From: Aquimarina mycalae | Lineage (GTDB): Bacteria > Bacteroidota > Bacteroidia > Flavobacteriales > Flavobacteriaceae | NCBI RefSeq assembly: GCF_029906345.1 | Contig: NZ_JARYGY010000009.1 | Coordinates: 62,001 to 126,000 of the forward strand | Length of the DNA stretch: 64,000 nt | Reading direction: 5' to 3' | In this document: piece after piece, positions 17,400-25,569 of the stretch | How the letters are laid out: every line of letters begins with the position of its first letter | Numbering within the stretch: the first letter of the stretch is position 1 | Notes under the pieces: generated by a model | Database searches by the model: none | What the model was told of the DNA's origin: nothing | Seen by the model: the letters and a program-made list of their open reading frames with translations, nothing else | Translations under genes and position numbers: made by a program

Positions 17400-17879
17400 T
17401 TAGAAATCATATCCCAAATGTATTCCAGAAAACAATCTAAACTCTTCTCCAATAAGTGTTCCTATCAATGGTCCTACATGGAACTCACCTATTTTAAAAT
17501 TAAACTCAGATTCAATATATGCAGCTACTTCAAGATCTCTTTCTGAATTAGGAATAGAAAAACTTGGTCCGAAATTAACTGTCAAAAAATGACTTGGTTT
17601 ATAACTAGTCAGTCCAGCTATTTCATGACCAACAGTATTTTCTTCTTCAAATATTAATGTATATCCAATACCAAATGCCCATCTATGAGACACCCAATAG
17701 GTTAAATGAATTTCTGTGGATGCGTCAAATAGTTCTTCTTTTGGAGTATACATCACCAATCCAGAAACTACCAGTTCTAATCCAGGTTCTTTTTCTTGCG
17801 CTCTTGTAGTCAATATTAAAAAGAAGAAACATAGTATTAAAAACAAGGTGGGTTTCTTTAATATATAGATTCTTCTCAT
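17400..17879 (-). CDS. Small outer-membrane beta-barrel-like protein
   Basis: 159 residues with a strong signal peptide (LFLILCFFFLILTTRA-QE). The mature part alternates as beta strands with aromatic ends (TEIHLTYWVSHRWAFGIGYT, HFLTVNFGPSFSI, LFSGIHLGYDF) and finishes in a Phe, the usual mark of a barrel protein. Its size fits an eight-stranded barrel. It lies 3 bp after the DUF6787-like gene, so the two are co-transcribed. Function unknown. Confidence 0.65.
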   Translation of the reverse strand: MRRIYILKKPTLFLILCFFFLILTTRAQEKEPGLELVVSGLVMYTPKEELFDASTEIHLTYWVSHRWAFGIGYTLIFEEENTVGHEIAGLTSYKPSHFLTVNFGPSFSIPNSERDLEVAAYIESEFNFKIGEFHVGPLIGTLIGEEFRLFSGIHLGYDF

Positions 17880-17882
17880 GAT

Positions 17883-18182
17883 CTATTGGATTTTTTTTAT
17901 TCCAATTCTGGAAAGCATCTTCTTTTCCATATTCCAAAAGAATTTATGTTGACCTAGCAGTGTACCAATAATCACTAAAAGAATTTGATATAACACAAAC
18001 ATTAATACAATGCGAACTGTCCAGAACACAAAAGGGTTTGTAGTCTCACTTGATATTCCTAAATACTTTATAATTGGTTTTGCCATCAATACCGATAGAG
18101 AACCATTTATTGTAAATACAAGAAGTATCATGATCAATTGAAAATTAGATTTGATATTCCATCGTTGTTTTAATTTTTTCAT
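17883..18182 (-). CDS. Small two-pass membrane protein (DUF6787-like)
   Basis: 99 residues with two transmembrane helices (about 15-36 and 50-72). The start 'MKKLKQRWNIKSNFQL' and the end 'GQHKFFWNMEKKMLSRIG' are typical of a short family found in Flavobacteriia; I believe this is DUF6787 but could not check. No catalytic motif. Function unknown; it forms an operon with the barrel-like protein downstream. Confidence 0.6.
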   Translation of the reverse strand: MKKLKQRWNIKSNFQLIMILLVFTINGSLSVLMAKPIIKYLGISSETTNPFVFWTVRIVLMFVLYQILLVIIGTLLGQHKFFWNMEKKMLSRIGIKKIQ

Positions 18183-18197
18183 GGTTTTTTAGCATAA

Positions 18198-18245
18198 AAC
18201 AACCCCTAAAAATAATATGTCAACATTTATATAATAGGGGTTGTT
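18198..18245. terminator. Perfect 10-bp hairpin after the P460 genes
   Basis: AACAACCCCT (18198-18207) pairs with AGGGGTTGTT (18236-18245) around a 28-nt loop. On the minus strand it follows the short P460 gene and runs into TTTTATG, so it may end the P460 transcript. The long loop makes a regulatory structure before the 18182 start equally possible. Confidence 0.5.
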
Positions 18246-18314
18246 CTGAGATGAATTTGTGTTAGTAATAAAAATCAAAAAGCACTGAATACATATGACA
18301 CATTCAGTATATCA

Positions 18315-18920
18315 TTAACGTTTCGCAGAATTCTCTGGTACTACCACTTTTCCTGCATTTTTTGCAGCAGTCAATACAGGATAATGCTGCGTAAACACAA
18401 AATCATCTTTAGCACTTGTAGCATGGCATGCGTTACAATCCTTAGTTTTAAAAGGTGTTGCAGTATCTTTTAAGTTTTCTCCTTTAGGATTGGTAAAGCT
18501 ATAATATGCCCAATTACCTGGCTCATTAGAAAAATGCTCACTACTTTTTATGGTAGCTTCTAATCCTATAAATTCTCCCATAAAGTAACCATTACCACTA
18601 ACGGCAGCTTTTGTTCCTACGCTTACTAGTTCTTTAACTAAAATGGTTCCATCTCTCCAGGTTCCGTGCTCTTTCCAATAGTCATAACTTACTGGATCGA
18701 TATATACATTATGAAATTCTGGAAAGGCTGCTTTTCCGTTGTTCATATCATTAGGCGTTAACGGAGTACCTACATATACCCAACTTCTATAATCTGTTGG
18801 ACGTACAAGTTCTCCTCCTTTAATGGTGAAAAATGTGGCATTTCCATATCCCTGATCAGCAGTATTGCAGGAAGACAAAACACTTATTACTATGAGTATT
18901 AAAAAAAAGTTACGTTTCAT
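18315..18920 (-). CDS. Cytochrome P460-family lipoprotein (short copy)
   Basis: 201 residues with lipobox LSSC (C18). The single haem c motif CNACH is at residues 162-166. Upstream blocks 'YRSWVYVGTPLTPNDMNNGK', 'FHNVYIDPVSYDYWKEHGTW' and 'ILVKELVSVG' fit the cytochrome P460 domain, whose haem is cross-linked to the protein and acts on hydroxylamine or NO-type substrates. I cannot see which residue would make the cross-link. It is a near copy of the N-terminal half of the next gene upstream (18947-20050) and was probably made by tandem duplication. Likely on the periplasmic face of a membrane. Confidence 0.85.
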   Translation of the reverse strand: MKRNFFLILIVISVLSSCNTADQGYGNATFFTIKGGELVRPTDYRSWVYVGTPLTPNDMNNGKAAFPEFHNVYIDPVSYDYWKEHGTWRDGTILVKELVSVGTKAAVSGNGYFMGEFIGLEATIKSSEHFSNEPGNWAYYSFTNPKGENLKDTATPFKTKDCNACHATSAKDDFVFTQHYPVLTAAKNAGKVVVPENSAKR

Positions 18921-18946
18921 TTTTAGTATATTTTATAGTTAGTTAT

Positions 18947-20050
18947 TTAGTTCTGAAATGGAAAAGCAGTTCTCACCATATCTTTGTTTCCTCCAATATT
19001 ATGACAGCTTATACAACCTACAACTCCATTTCCCATCGCTGCAATTGCATTAGCATCTTCGGCACTGGTAACTTCATACCAAAACCAGCCTTTACCTTCT
19101 TCTGTTCCTTCTTGTGTTTTTGCCATAACCGCCCATCCAGAAAGTGCTCCTTTGGCATCAAACATTTCTTTTACAATCACGGCACCTATAGGATGTTCAT
19201 CTTTATTTTGTGCTAAAGAACTTGCTATAGCATCATTCATATATACTTTAACTGGAAGGCCAATTTGTGTATGTGGTCCTAATGATGAATGTTTCTCTTT
19301 CTCCTGAGTTTTAAATTCTTGATATTTTTTTGAAGATAAATAAGCAAAAAGACCTTCTTTATCTAAAGGAATTCCTATATCTAAACCTTCTGGAGTAGGT
19401 GCAGTTGGATCCCATTGACTTACTTCTTTTACTAATGGTTTACTACGTTTGGAGTTATTCTCTGGTGTGGCTAAACCAACTCCTTTAGCAGCTCTCAAAA
19501 CAGGATAGTGTTGTGTAAAAACAAAATCATCTTTTGCACTGGCCGCATGACATCCATTACATTGATTGGTTTTAAATGCAGTAGCCTTATCTTTTAAATC
19601 ACCACCTTCTGGATTAGAAAAACTATAATAAGCCCAATTACCTGGTTCATTTGGGAAATGTTTGCTACTCTTAATTGTAGCTTCAAGCCCTATAAATTTC
19701 CCCATAAAATAACCGTTGCCACTAACTGCAGCTTTTGTTCCTACGCTTACTAGCTCTTTTACCAATATTGTTCCTTCTCTCCACGTTCCATTTTTTTTCC
19801 AGTAATTATAGCTTACAGGATCTATGTACACATTATGAAATTCTGGAAAAGCTGCCTTTCCATTATTCATATCATTAGGTGTTGTTGGTGTTCCTACATA
19901 TATCCAACTACGGTAATTGACAGGACGTACTAATTCACCTCCTTTAATAGTAAAAAAGGTAGCGTCTCCATACCCTTTATCTGCCTTATCACAAGAGGTG
20001 AGCGATATAAAGATTATACACGATAGTGCTAAAATAAATTTGTGTTTCAT
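18947..20050 (-). CDS. Two-domain cytochrome P460-family lipoprotein
   Basis: 367 residues with lipobox LTSC (C20). The first domain (to about 200) matches the neighbouring short copy almost throughout and carries CNGCH at 164-168. After a linker (KRSKPLVKEVSQWDPTAPTP) a second domain starts: 'LPVKVYMNDAIASSLAQNKD', 'HPIGAVIVKEMFDAKGALSGWAVMAK', 'GKGWFWYEV' and a second haem motif CISCH at 346-350. The second half also has a P460-like layout, so the protein is a diheme fusion. It may accept electrons from oxidised nitrogen compounds, but no hao or ammonia oxidation genes are near. Confidence 0.82.
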   Translation of the reverse strand: MKHKFILALSCIIFISLTSCDKADKGYGDATFFTIKGGELVRPVNYRSWIYVGTPTTPNDMNNGKAAFPEFHNVYIDPVSYNYWKKNGTWREGTILVKELVSVGTKAAVSGNGYFMGKFIGLEATIKSSKHFPNEPGNWAYYSFSNPEGGDLKDKATAFKTNQCNGCHAASAKDDFVFTQHYPVLRAAKGVGLATPENNSKRSKPLVKEVSQWDPTAPTPEGLDIGIPLDKEGLFAYLSSKKYQEFKTQEKEKHSSLGPHTQIGLPVKVYMNDAIASSLAQNKDEHPIGAVIVKEMFDAKGALSGWAVMAKTQEGTEEGKGWFWYEVTSAEDANAIAAMGNGVVGCISCHNIGGNKDMVRTAFPFQN

Positions 20051-20068
20051 TTTCTAGATTTAGTTATG

Positions 20069-20416
20069 TTAGTCATTAGTTATTAAGTGATTATGCCTGT
20101 AAATCAAATTATTTTTCCAAGTGTTTACGATATGATGTTTACTAAAATCGATTATGTTGTTTTGGTTTTTTGTAATCAAAAAAATAGTATACGATAGTTT
20201 ATTGTCTGAGTGTTCTATATCAACAACCTTGAATTGTAAAATTTGCATATAACTCAACGTCTGCAAAAGCAAGTTCATTCCTGCTAGTTTCTTATTGGTT
20301 TGTATGTTTTTATTTAAAGTTATTTCTACACTTTCATCATAATATGTAACAACCAAATCATGGATGTTTCTGGATAATAACAATGAAATAAAATTATTTA
20401 CTGCATTTTGTGACAT
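20069..20416 (-). CDS. Small NTF2-like protein (weak)
   Basis: 115 residues, no signal peptide. The opening 'AVNNFISLLLSRNIHDLVVTYYDESVEI' and the later beta-rich part (LQFKVVDIEHSDNKLSYTIF) resemble the SnoaL/NTF2-like fold, but the match is weak. It lies 18 bp upstream of the P460 genes on the same strand and just after an AraC gene, so it may belong to the P460 operon. Function unknown. Confidence 0.55.
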   Translation of the reverse strand: MSQNAVNNFISLLLSRNIHDLVVTYYDESVEITLNKNIQTNKKLAGMNLLLQTLSYMQILQFKVVDIEHSDNKLSYTIFLITKNQNNIIDFSKHHIVNTWKNNLIYRHNHLITND

Positions 20417-20447
20417 TTACTCAAAATTATCTATTGATTTAACAATC

Positions 20448-21260
20448 TTATTGGACATTTTTCTTTTTCTCATACACTCCTTTGTTGAGTTCTTTAAATT
20501 CTCTAGAGGTCATTCCTGTATTTTTTTTAAAGAACCTTGCAAAGTAAGCTGGGTCATTAAAACCAACATCAAAACAAATTGTTTTAGCGGTTTTATCAGT
20601 ATATAATAGTTGGCGTTTAGCCTCTACGAGTATTCTGTTTTTGATAAATTCATGAGGAGACATAATGCCTAGTCCATGAAATTTTTCTGAAATATATTTG
20701 GATGTAGCGGTCAGGTTTTTTGAATAGAAAGACATCTCATGATGCATTTTATAATGCTTATGCACTAAGCTTATAAAACTATACACAAGCATCAAGCTAT
20801 GATCATTTGGGGTGCCTGTCAGAATTGGACACAAGTTTGAAATCTCTGATAGTATTTTGGGGAGCTTATCTGAATTGTTATTGTGATCTGTTTCTTGCTC
20901 TAACTCAGTAAACAATACACTAACTTTATGAAATGTTATTGTATCTAATTCAAAACATTTCTTCACATTACCAAACGCGTGAATGAAACCAGTACTCTTT
21001 ACTATTTCAAAATTATTTGGTACAGTAATTACTCTACATATTGCATAATTCTGAACTGTCATAATCTCTTCTGGACAAAGAAAAATAAGATAGTGCCCAT
21101 TGAGTTTTTGATGCTCGAAATTGATGCATATATCTCCATAATGTTCAATCCAAACAATACTATATAAATCATCAAATGATATGATTACAGAAATACCATT
21201 GTATGCGTGAAAGTTTATTCTTTGGTTTTTATGCCAATTAGAAGTTGAGTTATTTAGCAT
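20448..21260 (-). CDS. AraC-family regulator, tandem copy A
   Basis: 270 residues, soluble. The N-terminal ~160 residues form a sensor domain of unknown ligand (ISFDDLYSIVWIEHYG, GHYLIFLCPEEIMTVQNYA). The C-terminal AraC HTH includes 'ATSKYISEKFHGLGIMSPHEF', 'RQLLYTDKTAKTICFDVGFN' and 'DPAYFARFFKKNTGMTSREFK'. By my count it differs from copy B (21392-22204) at about 36 of 270 positions, so the two arose by a fairly recent tandem duplication. It is directly upstream of the NTF2-like and P460 genes and may regulate them. Confidence 0.88.
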   Translation of the reverse strand: MLNNSTSNWHKNQRINFHAYNGISVIISFDDLYSIVWIEHYGDICINFEHQKLNGHYLIFLCPEEIMTVQNYAICRVITVPNNFEIVKSTGFIHAFGNVKKCFELDTITFHKVSVLFTELEQETDHNNNSDKLPKILSEISNLCPILTGTPNDHSLMLVYSFISLVHKHYKMHHEMSFYSKNLTATSKYISEKFHGLGIMSPHEFIKNRILVEAKRQLLYTDKTAKTICFDVGFNDPAYFARFFKKNTGMTSREFKELNKGVYEKKKNVQ

Positions 21261-21391
21261 GATGATAGATCATTATAAGTTAACAGGGTGAACTTAGCTG
21301 AAAAGTGCAATGTTTGAAGGGGTTAGCAATGAAAAAATGGTTTGTTACATCTTGTAATATGTATCCAAAATTACCTATTGACCACACAATC

Positions 21392-22204
21392 TTATTGGAT
21401 ATTTTTCTTTTTCTCAAATACTCCTATATTGAATTCTTTAAACTCTCGAGAAGTCATTCCTATATTTTTTTTAAAGAATCGTGCGAAGTAAGCTGGGTCA
21501 TTAAAACCAACATCAAAACAAATTGTTTTTGCTGTTTTATCAGTATATAACAGTTGACGTTTAACCTCTACAAGTATTCTATTTTTAATAAATTCATGAG
21601 GAGACATAATACCTAGTCCATTAAATTTTTCTGAAATATATTTGGGTGTGGCCGTTAGGTATTTTGAATAAAAAGACATCTCATGATGCATTTTATAATG
21701 CTTGTGCACCAAGCTTATAAAACTATAAACTAGCATCAAATTATGATTATTCGGACTACCAGTTAGGATTGGACACAAGCTCGAAATCTCTGATAGTATT
21801 TTCGGGAGTTTATCTGAATTATTATTATGATCTACTACTTGTTCTAGCTCTGTAAACAATACACTGATTTTATGAAATGTTATGGGATCTAATTCAAAAC
21901 ATTTCTTCACATTACCAAATGTGTGAATAAAACCAGTACTCTTTACTATTTCAAAATTATTTGGCACAGTAATTACTTTACACATTGCATAATTTTGAAT
22001 CGTCATAATCTCTTCTGGGCAAAGAAAAATAAGGTAGTGCCCATTGAGTTTTTGATACTCAAAGTTGATTAAAGCTTTATCATAATGTTCAATCCAAACA
22101 ATACTATATAAGTCATCAAATGATATCGTTACAGCCATATCATTGTACTCATAAAAATTTATTCTTTGGTATTTATTCCAGTTAGAGGTTAGGTTAGTTA
22201 GCAT
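21392..22204 (-). CDS. AraC-family regulator, tandem copy B
   Basis: 270 residues, the same length as copy A. Most changes lie in the first 50 residues (the likely ligand pocket), while the HTH 'ATPKYISEKFNGLGIMSPHEF' and 'CFDVGFNDPAYFARFFKK' is nearly identical, so both may bind the same DNA while sensing different signals. An inverted repeat (ACATCGTT 22208-22215, AACGATGT 22223-22230) sits right at its start and could be an autoregulatory site. Confidence 0.88.
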   Translation of the reverse strand: MLTNLTSNWNKYQRINFYEYNDMAVTISFDDLYSIVWIEHYDKALINFEYQKLNGHYLIFLCPEEIMTIQNYAMCKVITVPNNFEIVKSTGFIHTFGNVKKCFELDPITFHKISVLFTELEQVVDHNNNSDKLPKILSEISSLCPILTGSPNNHNLMLVYSFISLVHKHYKMHHEMSFYSKYLTATPKYISEKFNGLGIMSPHEFIKNRILVEVKRQLLYTDKTAKTICFDVGFNDPAYFARFFKKNIGMTSREFKEFNIGVFEKKKNIQ

Positions 22205-22295
22205 CGTACATCGTTGTATATTAACGATGTAAACTTAATTGAAGAGGTAGATTTAGAAAATGTAGATTATTCCGTATTGTTTATATATTCTTCTT

Positions 22296-23141
22296 TTATT
22301 TGTTCTGAAGGCTAGATTTTTTAAACTCAATTGGGCTGGATCCTATTTGATTTTTAAAAAACTTTGAAAAATGTGCTGGCTCTTTATACCCTAGTTCATA
22401 AGCTATTTCTGTAGAAGTTTTATCGGAGAATAGCAGAAGTCGCTTAGCTTCTAAAAGAATTCGTTCATTGATATAGGTAAGCGCCGTTTTATCACTATAT
22501 TTTTTGAATAAATTAGAGAGTGTTTTTGGTGATTTATTAAGTAAATCAGCGTAATGAGACACGAGATGTTTTTCTCTAAAATGTTTTTCTACAAGAATAT
22601 TGAAGCTCCTTATTATATCTATCTTTTCGTTTTCAATTGTTGGTTGCGGTATATTCTTTTTAATCAATCTAGTAGATTTTATCAATAACCTTTTGAGTAG
22701 CACTCTTAACATTTCTCCTTGAATATGATCCTGTATTTCAAACTCCTCTCTAAAAAAATAATACAGCATTTTAAAGCTTTCTTGTTCTTTTTCATCTAAA
22801 GAAACTACGGGTGGTAAAGAAGAACCAAAAAACAAAAAACCATTACATGAAACTTCTTTATCATGGTCTCTGATACAATAAAACTCTCGATTAAAAACGA
22901 AAGACATAATACCTCTTTGTCCCATAGCAATTTCCAGTATATTAAGAGGCGTACAAAAAATAACCTGATTATGTTTAAGTTCAATTTTATAACCATCTGT
23001 AACTATTAGAACATCATTATCTTTTGCCCAAATAATTTTATATAAATTGTTTTTTTGAAGCAACTTTTGAGAAGAAGCACAATTAAAATCAGTTAGATTA
23101 AAAATGCTTTCTTCTAATTGACTTGTGTAATGAAAATTCAT
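22296..23141 (-). CDS. AraC-family regulator
   Basis: 281 residues. It has the same overall plan as the two copies downstream (sensor of ~170 residues, then AraC HTH), but is clearly divergent: 'ADLLNKSPKTLSNLFKKYSDKTALTYINERILLEAKRLLL' and 'STEIAYELGYKEPAHFSKFFKNQIG'. The N-terminal part has 'HNQVIFCTPLNILEIAMGQRG', which resembles the 'LIFLCPEEI' segment of the other two, so all three are probably an older family expansion. Confidence 0.85.
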   Translation of the reverse strand: MNFHYTSQLEESIFNLTDFNCASSQKLLQKNNLYKIIWAKDNDVLIVTDGYKIELKHNQVIFCTPLNILEIAMGQRGIMSFVFNREFYCIRDHDKEVSCNGFLFFGSSLPPVVSLDEKEQESFKMLYYFFREEFEIQDHIQGEMLRVLLKRLLIKSTRLIKKNIPQPTIENEKIDIIRSFNILVEKHFREKHLVSHYADLLNKSPKTLSNLFKKYSDKTALTYINERILLEAKRLLLFSDKTSTEIAYELGYKEPAHFSKFFKNQIGSSPIEFKKSSLQNK

Positions 23142-23310
23142 ATTGTGAGTTTTACTTACTATAGAGGTATGTAAAAATAGTATTTATTCACAAACTTACT
23201 ATATATTGATTTTCAATTATTTACATATAATCATCCTTAGAACGAAGTTTGATTTTTTTAAATTATTATAATCTAAGAATATAACAAAAACAACTATTAG
23301 GCTAATGCTC

Positions 23311-23883
23311 TCATAATTTTAATTCTAGGATAGTTTCTTTTAATTTTGGCAACACCTCTTTTCCAAACCATTCATTTTTAGCCTGCCAAATATTATTTCT
23401 AGGTGAAGGATGAGGAAGTACAAAATAGTTTGGTAAATATGTTTCAAAATTTTTCACGGTTTCAGTAAGCGTTCTTTTGGTCATATCTCTTAGATAATAA
23501 TCTTGCGCATATTTACCCACTAATATCGTAAGTTTTACACCTTCCATTTTTTGTAATAATTGTTCATGCCATAACGGTGCACACTCTTTTCGTGGCGGTA
23601 AATCACCAGATTTTCCTTTGCCTGGATAGCAAAACCCCATTGGAACCAACCCTATTTTATCTGGGTCATAAAATGTCGTTTCATTAACTCCTAGCCATCT
23701 TCTTAGGTTTTCTCCACTCTTGTCATCCCAAGGAATCCCCGTTTTGTGTACTATACTTCCTGGTGCCTGGCCAATGATTATTACCTTACTTTGTATTGAA
23801 CCAGAAACAATAGGTCTTGGTCCTAGTTCTAGGAAATCTGAACATACAGTACATCTCGATATTTCGGCTAATAATTTATCCAT
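23311..23883 (-). CDS. Family 4-type uracil-DNA glycosylase
   Basis: Removes uracil from DNA as the first step of base excision repair. 190 residues. Motif A is 'IIGQAPGSIVHKTGIPWDDKSG', motif B is 'LPHPSPRNN' with the catalytic-loop His. Four Cys at C11, C14, C85 and C101 (CxxC, then C-x15-C) match the spacing of the [4Fe-4S] ligands in family 4 enzymes. Cytoplasmic. It is a single gene between an AraC regulator and a terminator, with no obvious partner. Confidence 0.88.
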   Translation of the reverse strand: MDKLLAEISRCTVCSDFLELGPRPIVSGSIQSKVIIIGQAPGSIVHKTGIPWDDKSGENLRRWLGVNETTFYDPDKIGLVPMGFCYPGKGKSGDLPPRKECAPLWHEQLLQKMEGVKLTILVGKYAQDYYLRDMTKRTLTETVKNFETYLPNYFVLPHPSPRNNIWQAKNEWFGKEVLPKLKETILELKL

Positions 23884-23895
23884 CTTTCTAAAATA

Positions 23896-23933
23896 AAAAA
23901 CATATCAATAAAACTAGTTACTGATATGTTTTT
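23896..23933 (-). terminator. Terminator after the SPW/YHS/NTF2-like genes
   Basis: AAAAACATATCA (23896-23907) pairs with TGATATGTTTTT (23922-23933), 12 bp. On the minus strand the stem is followed by further Ts (TTTATTTT). It lies between the SPW gene and the glycosylase start and separates the two transcripts. Confidence 0.85.
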
Positions 23934-23973
23934 ATTATTATAAATTTATATTCTGTTTCATATTTTGTTTATA

Positions 23974-24327
23974 CTACATTGCCATTTCAGGTTTATGTAA
24001 ACTAACGACTACAAGTACTGCGATACCGTTAATCCAATAGTAATATGCATCTATTCCTTCGAATGAAAAAACAAAAGGAGCTAGAATAAATACTATTGCA
24101 ACCATAAAATCAACAATTAAGTGCATTTTATAAGAAACTACACGAAACACTCCTAGATGATGATCCGTTAATAGTGTTAAAATAAATGCTGCTATTCCTG
24201 TAGCTACAGAAAGCTGTAAAGCTAGTGGATTAGAATCGCCTAATCCCAATAAAAAAGGTAATACCATTAAGGCGATAGCAACAGGATAATCTAAAAAGGC
24301 ATGTATTCTTTTGGTTATAAATTTCAT
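23974..24327 (-). CDS. SPW-repeat-like membrane protein
   Basis: 117 residues with four transmembrane helices arranged as two similar pairs: 'KRIHAFLDYPVAIALMVLPFLLG' and 'YKMHLIVDFMVAIVFILAPFVF'. The repeated 'HxxxDxxVAI..LxPF' unit is the hallmark of SPW-type proteins. No catalytic residues. It is the last gene of a three-gene operon with the YHS and NTF2-like proteins. Function unknown, possibly sensing or stability in the inner membrane. Confidence 0.75.
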   Translation of the reverse strand: MKFITKRIHAFLDYPVAIALMVLPFLLGLGDSNPLALQLSVATGIAAFILTLLTDHHLGVFRVVSYKMHLIVDFMVAIVFILAPFVFSFEGIDAYYYWINGIAVLVVVSLHKPEMAM

Positions 24328-24353
24328 TGCTTTATAATTTTAAATTACCAATA

Positions 24354-24821
24354 TTAATTATGCGTCTTACTCAATTTTACCCAGTTTTTATTGGCTACTG
24401 AGACCAGCTTATCATGATTTTTTTCTGCCAACCATAATTGCTGTGCATCTAATTCTAAATTATATAGATATAAGAAATATTTCCCGTCTTTTACTATGAA
24501 TTTATTAGGATCTGGTCTAAATTTTGCTCCAGCATATGTACCAAAGGCACAGAACCCACCATATTGAGGTTGATATTTTTTCGGGTTGTTATCAAAAGTT
24601 TTCTTTTGATCTGCAGAAGTAAAGTAATAAACCACTTTTTGATATTCTGATTTATACTCTTTTATTCCCTTTTGTGCAATTCCCAGATCTAAATAAGACA
24701 CGGGACTATATCCTTGTAAAGCGATATTACTATTATCTATGTTATTTGCTTTGTTATCTTGAGCTATTGCTACTGAACTTACTATAAAGGCTAATACTAT
24801 TGTTGTTATTATATTTTTCAT
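24354..24821 (-). CDS. Exported YHS-domain protein
   Basis: 155 residues with a signal peptide (SSVAIA-QD). The YHS region is visible: 'NIALQGYSPVSYLDLGIAQKG', 'EYQKVVYYFTSADQKKTFDNNPKKYQPQYGGFCAFG' with the single conserved Cys in GFCAFG. YHS domains often bind metal ions or occur with copper or haem proteins. The C-terminal 'WLAEKNHDKLVSVANKNW' helix is typical of the exported form. It sits between the NTF2-like and SPW genes. Confidence 0.85.
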   Translation of the reverse strand: MKNIITTIVLAFIVSSVAIAQDNKANNIDNSNIALQGYSPVSYLDLGIAQKGIKEYKSEYQKVVYYFTSADQKKTFDNNPKKYQPQYGGFCAFGTYAGAKFRPDPNKFIVKDGKYFLYLYNLELDAQQLWLAEKNHDKLVSVANKNWVKLSKTHN

Positions 24822-24845
24822 CTTTTTAATTTTTAATATTGTTAT

Positions 24846-25199
24846 TTATTGTGCGTTAAAATATTCTTCTTGAATTACTTTACCATCTGCATTCCAGATA
24901 CGACGAATAATCTCATGCCAATATATTTTACTCCCATCTTTCATATTAAAATCAAAGGTGAATTCTGACGCTGATACATTACCATCTACAAGGGTATGAT
25001 GATGTGTAATACCGTTAACCTGTTCTATTGCTCCTGCAAAACCTTCCATTTTTTCAACCATTTGTTGCTTATTTGATGTGGCTAATCCATTATAATCAGA
25101 AGTGGTTGCATCATTAGCAAAAAATTGTTTTACGGCATCTACAATTGCTCCTTGGCTTACGACTCCGTCCATTTGTGTTGCTTGTTCTTTAATATTCAT
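24846..25199 (-). CDS. SnoaL/NTF2-like protein
   Basis: 117 residues, no signal peptide. The layout is a typical NTF2-like cone: helix 'VSQGAIVDAVKQFFANDATTSDYNG', then strands 'GITHHHTLVDGNVSASEFTFDF' and 'GSKIYWHEIIRRIWNADGKVIQEEYFN'. The HHH and the central Trp/His could line a small-molecule pocket. It is the first gene of the operon with YHS and SPW proteins, so the three may act in one response. Ligand unknown. Confidence 0.8.
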   Translation of the reverse strand: MNIKEQATQMDGVVSQGAIVDAVKQFFANDATTSDYNGLATSNKQQMVEKMEGFAGAIEQVNGITHHHTLVDGNVSASEFTFDFNMKDGSKIYWHEIIRRIWNADGKVIQEEYFNAQ

Positions 25200-25569
25200 T
25201 TTTTTATTTTTTTATGTTGTTAAACAAATTATCTGTTGTAATTACAATACAAATATCAAAATGATCTTAAAGAAGAAGGCTACAAAAAACACGCTAAAAA
25301 TTGTACTTTTTTATTTTTAAAATGTAGAAGAAAGAAGTCCTACATAATTCATGAAGAATAATATAAAGTGATTAGTTTCTTCAACTTCAATACATGCTAT
25401 GGTTTTCAAACTTTCACCAGTCAACCACATATAGGTAGCAGAAACTATATAACAAGTTTTCTTATTAGTTGCTCTAAAGAAGTATGTACTTTTTGTGTTA
25501 CTTTAGTAGATAAAATATAAAAGATAACTGCGATTATTTTGAAAATTTTATTCCCGAATTACTAAGCAC
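25200..25569. other. Gene-free spacer
   Basis: 370 bp without a supported gene. The longest frames are under 75 codons and have no coding character. It must contain the promoter of the NTF2/YHS/SPW operon on the minus strand, but no clear consensus box was found. Confidence 0.5.

Noticed and set aside
20364..21550. Two similar plus-strand frames (20364-20606 and 21305-21550)
   Set aside because: Their similarity only reflects the AraC duplication on the opposite strand.
20448..22204. Mobile element behind the AraC duplication
   Set aside because: No transposase, terminal inverted repeat or target-site duplication was seen around the copies; simple tandem duplication explains it.
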